Source of the DNA: Burkholderiaceae bacterium
GTDB lineage: Bacteria; Pseudomonadota; Gammaproteobacteria; Burkholderiales; Burkholderiaceae_C
DNA: 7,265 nt
Reading direction: 5' to 3'
NCBI GenBank assembly: GCA_029864165.1
Contig: JAOTTZ010000087.1
Coordinates: 1-7,265, forward strand
The notes beneath the pieces are model-generated. The model was given only the letters and a program-made list of their open reading frames with translations, was not told the origin of the DNA and did no database searches. A program made the translations under genes and the position numbers. Positions 6,332 through 7,265 of this stretch are shown here, in pieces (the stretch's first letter is position 1; every line of letters starts with the position of its first letter).

Positions 6332-7265
6332 ATGGCCTCCATCATCAGCAGCCTCTCCACCGACCAGATCGCTGGCCTATCGACCACGACTATCGCAGGA
6401 TTGAATACTGAAGATTGGGCGGCCTTTAGCACTGATCAAATCGCTGCGCTGGTGACAGCGCAGGTCGCGGTGATGTCGTCGACCGCGTTCTCAGCGCTTT
6501 CCACCACACAAATTGCTGCCTTCGAGACCGCGGATGTCGCGGTATTCAATACCGGCGCTCTCAAGACCCTGAGCACGTCGCAGGTTGCTGCGCTGACGAC
6601 CGACCAGATCCCCGCGTTGACCACCAACCAGGTCAAGGTGCTCACGACCAACCAGATCGGTGCGTTGAGCACCGACGCCCTCAACGCGCTGAACACGACG
6701 CAGTTTGCGACACTGAGCGTTGCCCAAGTGGCGGCATTGACCACGGCGCAGATTGCTGCGCTAGAGACCGCCGACCTGGTGGCGCTGAACACGACGGCGT
6801 TCAAGGCGCTGAGCAGCACGCAGATTGGCGCGCTGACGACCGACCAGGTGCAAGCGCTGACCACAAGCCAGGTCGCCTTGCTCAGCAGCACCCAAGTGGC
6901 GGGCTTGACGACCGACCAGATCGCTGCCTTGGAGACCGCCGACGTGGCGGCGCTGAACACGGCCGCGCTCAAGGCGCTGAGCACGACGCAGATTGACGCG
7001 CTGACGACCGACCAGATCCCGGCGCTGACGACCAATCAGGTCAAGGTGTTGACGACCGAGCAGGTTGCAGCGCTGAGCACCGACGATCTCAACGCGCTGA
7101 ACACGACGCAGTTTGCGACACTGAGCAGTGCCCAAGTTGCGGCATTGACCACGGCGCAGATTGCTGCGCTAGAGACCGCCGACCTGGTGGCGCTGAACAC
7201 GACGGCGTTCAAGGCGCTGAGCAGCACGCAGATTGGCGCGCTGACGACCGACCAGGTGCAAGCGC
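6332..7265 (+). CDS. Large octapeptide-repeat protein, probably secreted or surface-located (N-terminal part; runs off the right edge)
   Basis: The frame opens at ATG 6332 behind a good ribosome binding site and has no stop through the window end (311 codons). The protein starts MASIISS and then consists of exactly 38 uninterrupted octads with the pattern L-[ST]-T-x-Q-[IV]-x-A, for example LTTDQIAA, LTTNQVKV, LSSTQIGA. Variant octads (LETADLVA, LNTTAFKA, LNTTQFAT) recur in fixed order. There is no signal peptide, no transmembrane segment and no cysteine; the few lysines sit in particular octads. T2-x-x-Q5 resembles a helix-capping box, so each octad may form a turn plus a short helix, stacked into a rod. 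I recall similar Thr/Gln/Ala-rich repeats in very large Burkholderiales proteins of unclear function, some labelled heme utilization or adhesion, but cannot check. Export by type I secretion, or an S-layer or adhesin role, is inference. The upstream sigma-28-like site suggests expression with flagellar genes. The C-terminus, which would be most informative, is missing. Confidence 0.9.
   Translation, partial: MASIISSLSTDQIAGLSTTTIAGLNTEDWAAFSTDQIAALVTAQVAVMSSTAFSALSTTQIAAFETADVAVFNTGALKTLSTSQVAALTTDQIPALTTNQVKVLTTNQIGALSTDALNALNTTQFATLSVAQVAALTTAQIAALETADLVALNTTAFKALSSTQIGALTTDQVQALTTSQVALLSSTQVAGLTTDQIAALETADVAALNTAALKALSTTQIDALTTDQIPALTTNQVKVLTTEQVAALSTDDLNALNTTQFATLSSAQVAALTTAQIAALETADLVALNTTAFKALSSTQIGALTTDQVQA
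6353..7264 (+). repeat. Tandem array of 38 units of 24 bp (8 codons)
   Basis: Unit n starts at 6353 + 24(n-1). Unit phase is kept without a single indel. The first six units are the most divergent at protein level (LNTEDWAA, MSSTAFSA), and units become more regular rightwards. This fits an old edge of the array and repeated duplication further in. Confidence 0.95.
6497..7265 (+). repeat. 408-bp (17-octad) super-repeat: one full copy and part of a second
   Basis: Octads 7-23 (6497-6904) correspond one by one to octads 24-38 (6905 onward, cut by the edge). Within each unit, octads of the ETAD type (units 8, 18, 25, 35) are spaced alternately 10 and 7 octads apart. Positions 6681-6857 and 7089-7265 differ at only 3 of 177 bases, and the last 127 bases are identical. 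Confidence 0.92.

Noticed and set aside
6436..7035. 199-codon minus-strand open frame with its own 8-residue periodicity (other shorter ones nearby)
   Set aside because: The 24-bp repeat is a multiple of three, so any antisense frame lacking a stop in one unit lacks it in nearly all. The plus frame has the ribosome binding site, promoter and sensible start.

Overview
The window looks like chromosomal DNA of a betaproteobacterium, probably Burkholderiales and possibly Comamonadaceae. The basis is the GC-rich coding sequence, the iscRSUA-hscBA-fdx gene order, Isc proteins that keep E. coli residue numbering almost position for position, and an NfeD-type gene behind the operon. The genus is inference from protein style; nothing could be searched.

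Layout. Positions 1-130 (minus) are the start of an NfeD-like membrane protein gene that runs off the left edge. Positions 212-5618 (minus) hold a complete housekeeping iron-sulfur cluster assembly operon, transcribed right to left: iscR, iscS, iscU, iscA, hscB, hscA, fdx. IscS delivers sulfur from cysteine, IscU is the scaffold, ferredoxin supplies electrons, HscA and HscB release the cluster from IscU, IscA acts as an A-type carrier, and IscR senses cluster status and represses the operon. All catalytic and ligand residues I could check are present. About 120-180 bp upstream of iscR lie two IscR type-1-like operators, in one dyad-rich block that also contains a sigma-70-like promoter. No iscX follows fdx.

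Positions 5800-6331 have no convincing gene. They contain a strong match to a sigma-28 (FliA, flagellar) promoter at 6087-6113, pointing rightwards, followed by a leader of about 210 nt and a good ribosome binding site.

From 6332 to the right edge (plus), a long open frame with no stop in the window encodes a protein made almost wholly of an 8-residue repeat, typified by LTTDQIAA. The 311 visible residues are 7 leading residues plus exactly 38 octads with no gap. The octads are ordered into a 17-octad (408 bp) super-repeat that alternates 10- and 7-octad spacings. Part of the second copy is nearly identical to the first at DNA level. The protein has no signal peptide and no cysteine. I infer a very large secreted or surface protein, possibly controlled with the flagellar genes. 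The repeat gene and its promoter are the part of the window most worth following up; the isc operon is conventional apart from details noted below.
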